From JBFKMV01 sp041629655 (GTDB lineage: Bacteria; Acidobacteriota; Polarisedimenticolia; Polarisedimenticolales; Polarisedimenticolaceae), in contig JBFKMV010000047.1 of NCBI GenBank assembly GCA_041629655.1, forward strand, positions 1-28,357: a DNA stretch of 28,357 nt. The letters run 5' to 3'. Positions 27,274 through 28,357 of this stretch are shown here, in pieces (position 1 is the stretch's first letter; every line of letters starts with the position of its first letter). The notes below the pieces were generated by a model that did not search any database, was not told the DNA's origin, and was given only the letters and a program-made list of their open reading frames with translations. The position numbers and the translations under genes were made by a program.

Positions 27274-28357
27274 ATGGCCGTCAACAAGGACCCGTCCGAG
27301 CTCGAGCGCATCGAGACCCAGGAGTGGATCGAGTCGCTCGACTACGTGATCAAGCACGGCGGCGCCGACCGCGTGCGGGCCCTGCTGCGGCAGCTCCAGC
27401 GCCGGGCCGCCGAGTTCGGCATCTCGATCCCGTACCTGGCCAACACCCCGTACGTCAACACCATCCCACGGCACGAGCAGCCGCGCTTTCCGGGCAACCG
27501 CGAGATCGAGCGCCGGATCAAGAGCATCATCCGCTGGAACGCGATGGCGATGGTGGTGCGCGCCAACCGCGAGGAGCCCGGGATCGGCGGCCACATCTCG
27601 ACCTACGCCTCGGCGGCCACGCTGTACGAGGTCGCGTTCAACCACTTCTTCCGCGGCAAGGACGCGCCCAACGGCGGCGACCAGATCTACTTCCAGGGGC
27701 ACGCCAGCCCCGGCATCTACGCCCGGGCGTTCCTCGAGGGGCGGCTGACCGAACAGCAGCTGGCGAACTTCCGGCGCGAGCTGCGGCCGGGCGGCGGGCT
27801 GTCGTCGTACCCGCACCCGTGGCTGATGCCGGAGTTCTGGGAGTTCCCCACCGTCTCGATGGGGCTCGCGCCGATCATGGCGATCTACCACGCGCGGTTC
27901 AACCGCTACCTCGAGGACCGCGGGCTGATCGGCCGCACCGGGCGGGTCTGGGCGTTCCTCGGCGACGGCGAGACGGACGAGCCGGAGGCGCTGGGCGCGA
28001 TCAGTCTCGCGGCGCGCGAGAAGCTGGACAACCTGGTCTTCGTGATCAACTGCAACCTGCAGCGCCTGGACGGCCCGGTGCGCGGCAACGGCAAGATCAT
28101 CCAGGAGCTGGAGGCCGCGTTCCGCGGCGCCGGCTGGAATGTGATCAAGGTGGTCTGGGGCCGCATGTGGGATCCGCTGTTCGAGAAAGACGAAGACGGC
28201 GTGATGCAACGGGCCATGGACGAGATCTGTGATGGCGAGCTGCAGAACCTGACCTTCAAGGGTCCGGCTTACACCCGCAAGGAATTCTTCGGCAAGCACC
28301 CGGAGCTGGCCAAGCTGGCGGAGGATATGTCTGATGAAGATATCCAGAAGCTGAACC
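27274..28357 (+). CDS. aceE: Pyruvate dehydrogenase E1 component, homodimeric type (N-terminal part, cut by window edge)
   Basis: The first ~361 residues of the ~890-residue ThDP-dependent E1 subunit that decarboxylates pyruvate and feeds the lipoyl groups of E2. Characteristic segments are ETQEWIESLDYVIKHGGADR, IPYLANTPYVNTIP, GGHISTYASAATLYEVAFNHFFRG, YFQGHASPGIYARAFLEGRL, LSSYPHPWLMPEFWEFPTVSMGL, and the ThDP-binding region running from GDGETDEPE to NCNLQRLDGPVRGNGKIIQEL. It is the single-chain AceE type of Gammaproteobacteria, Actinobacteria and others, not the alpha-beta type. GAGGGG precedes the ATG. The frame is open to the right edge, so the C-terminal part and probably aceF lie beyond it. 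It is divergent from the sahR operon with a 212-bp gap. Confidence 0.97.
   Translation, partial: MAVNKDPSELERIETQEWIESLDYVIKHGGADRVRALLRQLQRRAAEFGISIPYLANTPYVNTIPRHEQPRFPGNREIERRIKSIIRWNAMAMVVRANREEPGIGGHISTYASAATLYEVAFNHFFRGKDAPNGGDQIYFQGHASPGIYARAFLEGRLTEQQLANFRRELRPGGGLSSYPHPWLMPEFWEFPTVSMGLAPIMAIYHARFNRYLEDRGLIGRTGRVWAFLGDGETDEPEALGAISLAAREKLDNLVFVINCNLQRLDGPVRGNGKIIQELEAAFRGAGWNVIKVVWGRMWDPLFEKDEDGVMQRAMDEICDGELQNLTFKGPAYTRKEFFGKHPELAKLAEDMSDEDIQKLN

Overview
The window is GC-rich and densely coded, with no gap over 300 bp. It holds 26 well-supported genes and one very small possible gene. The organism looks Gram-negative: there is a TonB-dependent outer-membrane receptor ending in Phe, lipoproteins and periplasmic binding proteins. 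The gene mix (bacterial tricorn-type protease, DUF885 peptidase, homodimeric-type pyruvate dehydrogenase E1, Tro-type and Fbp-type metal transporters) would suit a high-GC lineage such as Acidobacteriota, Myxococcota or Gemmatimonadota. The sequence alone does not decide the phylum.

Layout. 1-3607: minus-strand dusA (cut by the left edge), a small stand-alone Rieske protein and an exported alkaline-phosphatase-superfamily hydrolase. Head-to-head with the hydrolase is a plus-strand FGE-sulfatase-fold protein, and converging on that is an endonuclease/exonuclease/phosphatase-family protein. 3781-11046: plus-strand run of a MobA-like nucleotidyltransferase, a 1113-residue tricorn-like protease, a methyltransferase, a half-size EamA protein, a DoxX-like protein, a small membrane protein, a possible 32-residue ORF and a CPBP intramembrane protease. 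11058-11444: a minus-strand thioredoxin-like lipoprotein whose frame is interrupted only by a UGA. 11564-13405: a DUF885 metallopeptidase. 13386-24416: a metal-acquisition island. Minus-strand troA-troB-troC-troD lies divergent from a plus-strand TonB receptor-fbpA-fbpB-fbpC run, followed by an NRDE/TANGO2-family protein. 24558-27061: minus-strand ArsR-methyltransferase fusion regulator overlapping ahcY. 27274-28357: the first 361 codons of aceE.

The most notable item is the gene at 11058-11444. Two reading frames fuse through one UGA into a lipoprotein-thioredoxin with a U-P-V-C redox motif. The UGA is followed at once by a two-tier hairpin: a 6-bp lower stem, and a 5-bp upper stem with a G/U-containing apical loop about 26 nt after the UGA. 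This is the expected layout of a bacterial SECIS element, so I read the gene as a selenoprotein rather than a pseudogene.

Other points of interest: the regulator-ahcY operon fits the SahR model of S-adenosylhomocysteine sensing and has a clear sigma70 promoter with an operator-like inverted repeat. Both Tro permeases carry C-terminal winged-helix extensions. The FGE-fold protein lacks both catalytic cysteines. Several genes lack a Shine-Dalgarno sequence and may be nearly leaderless.
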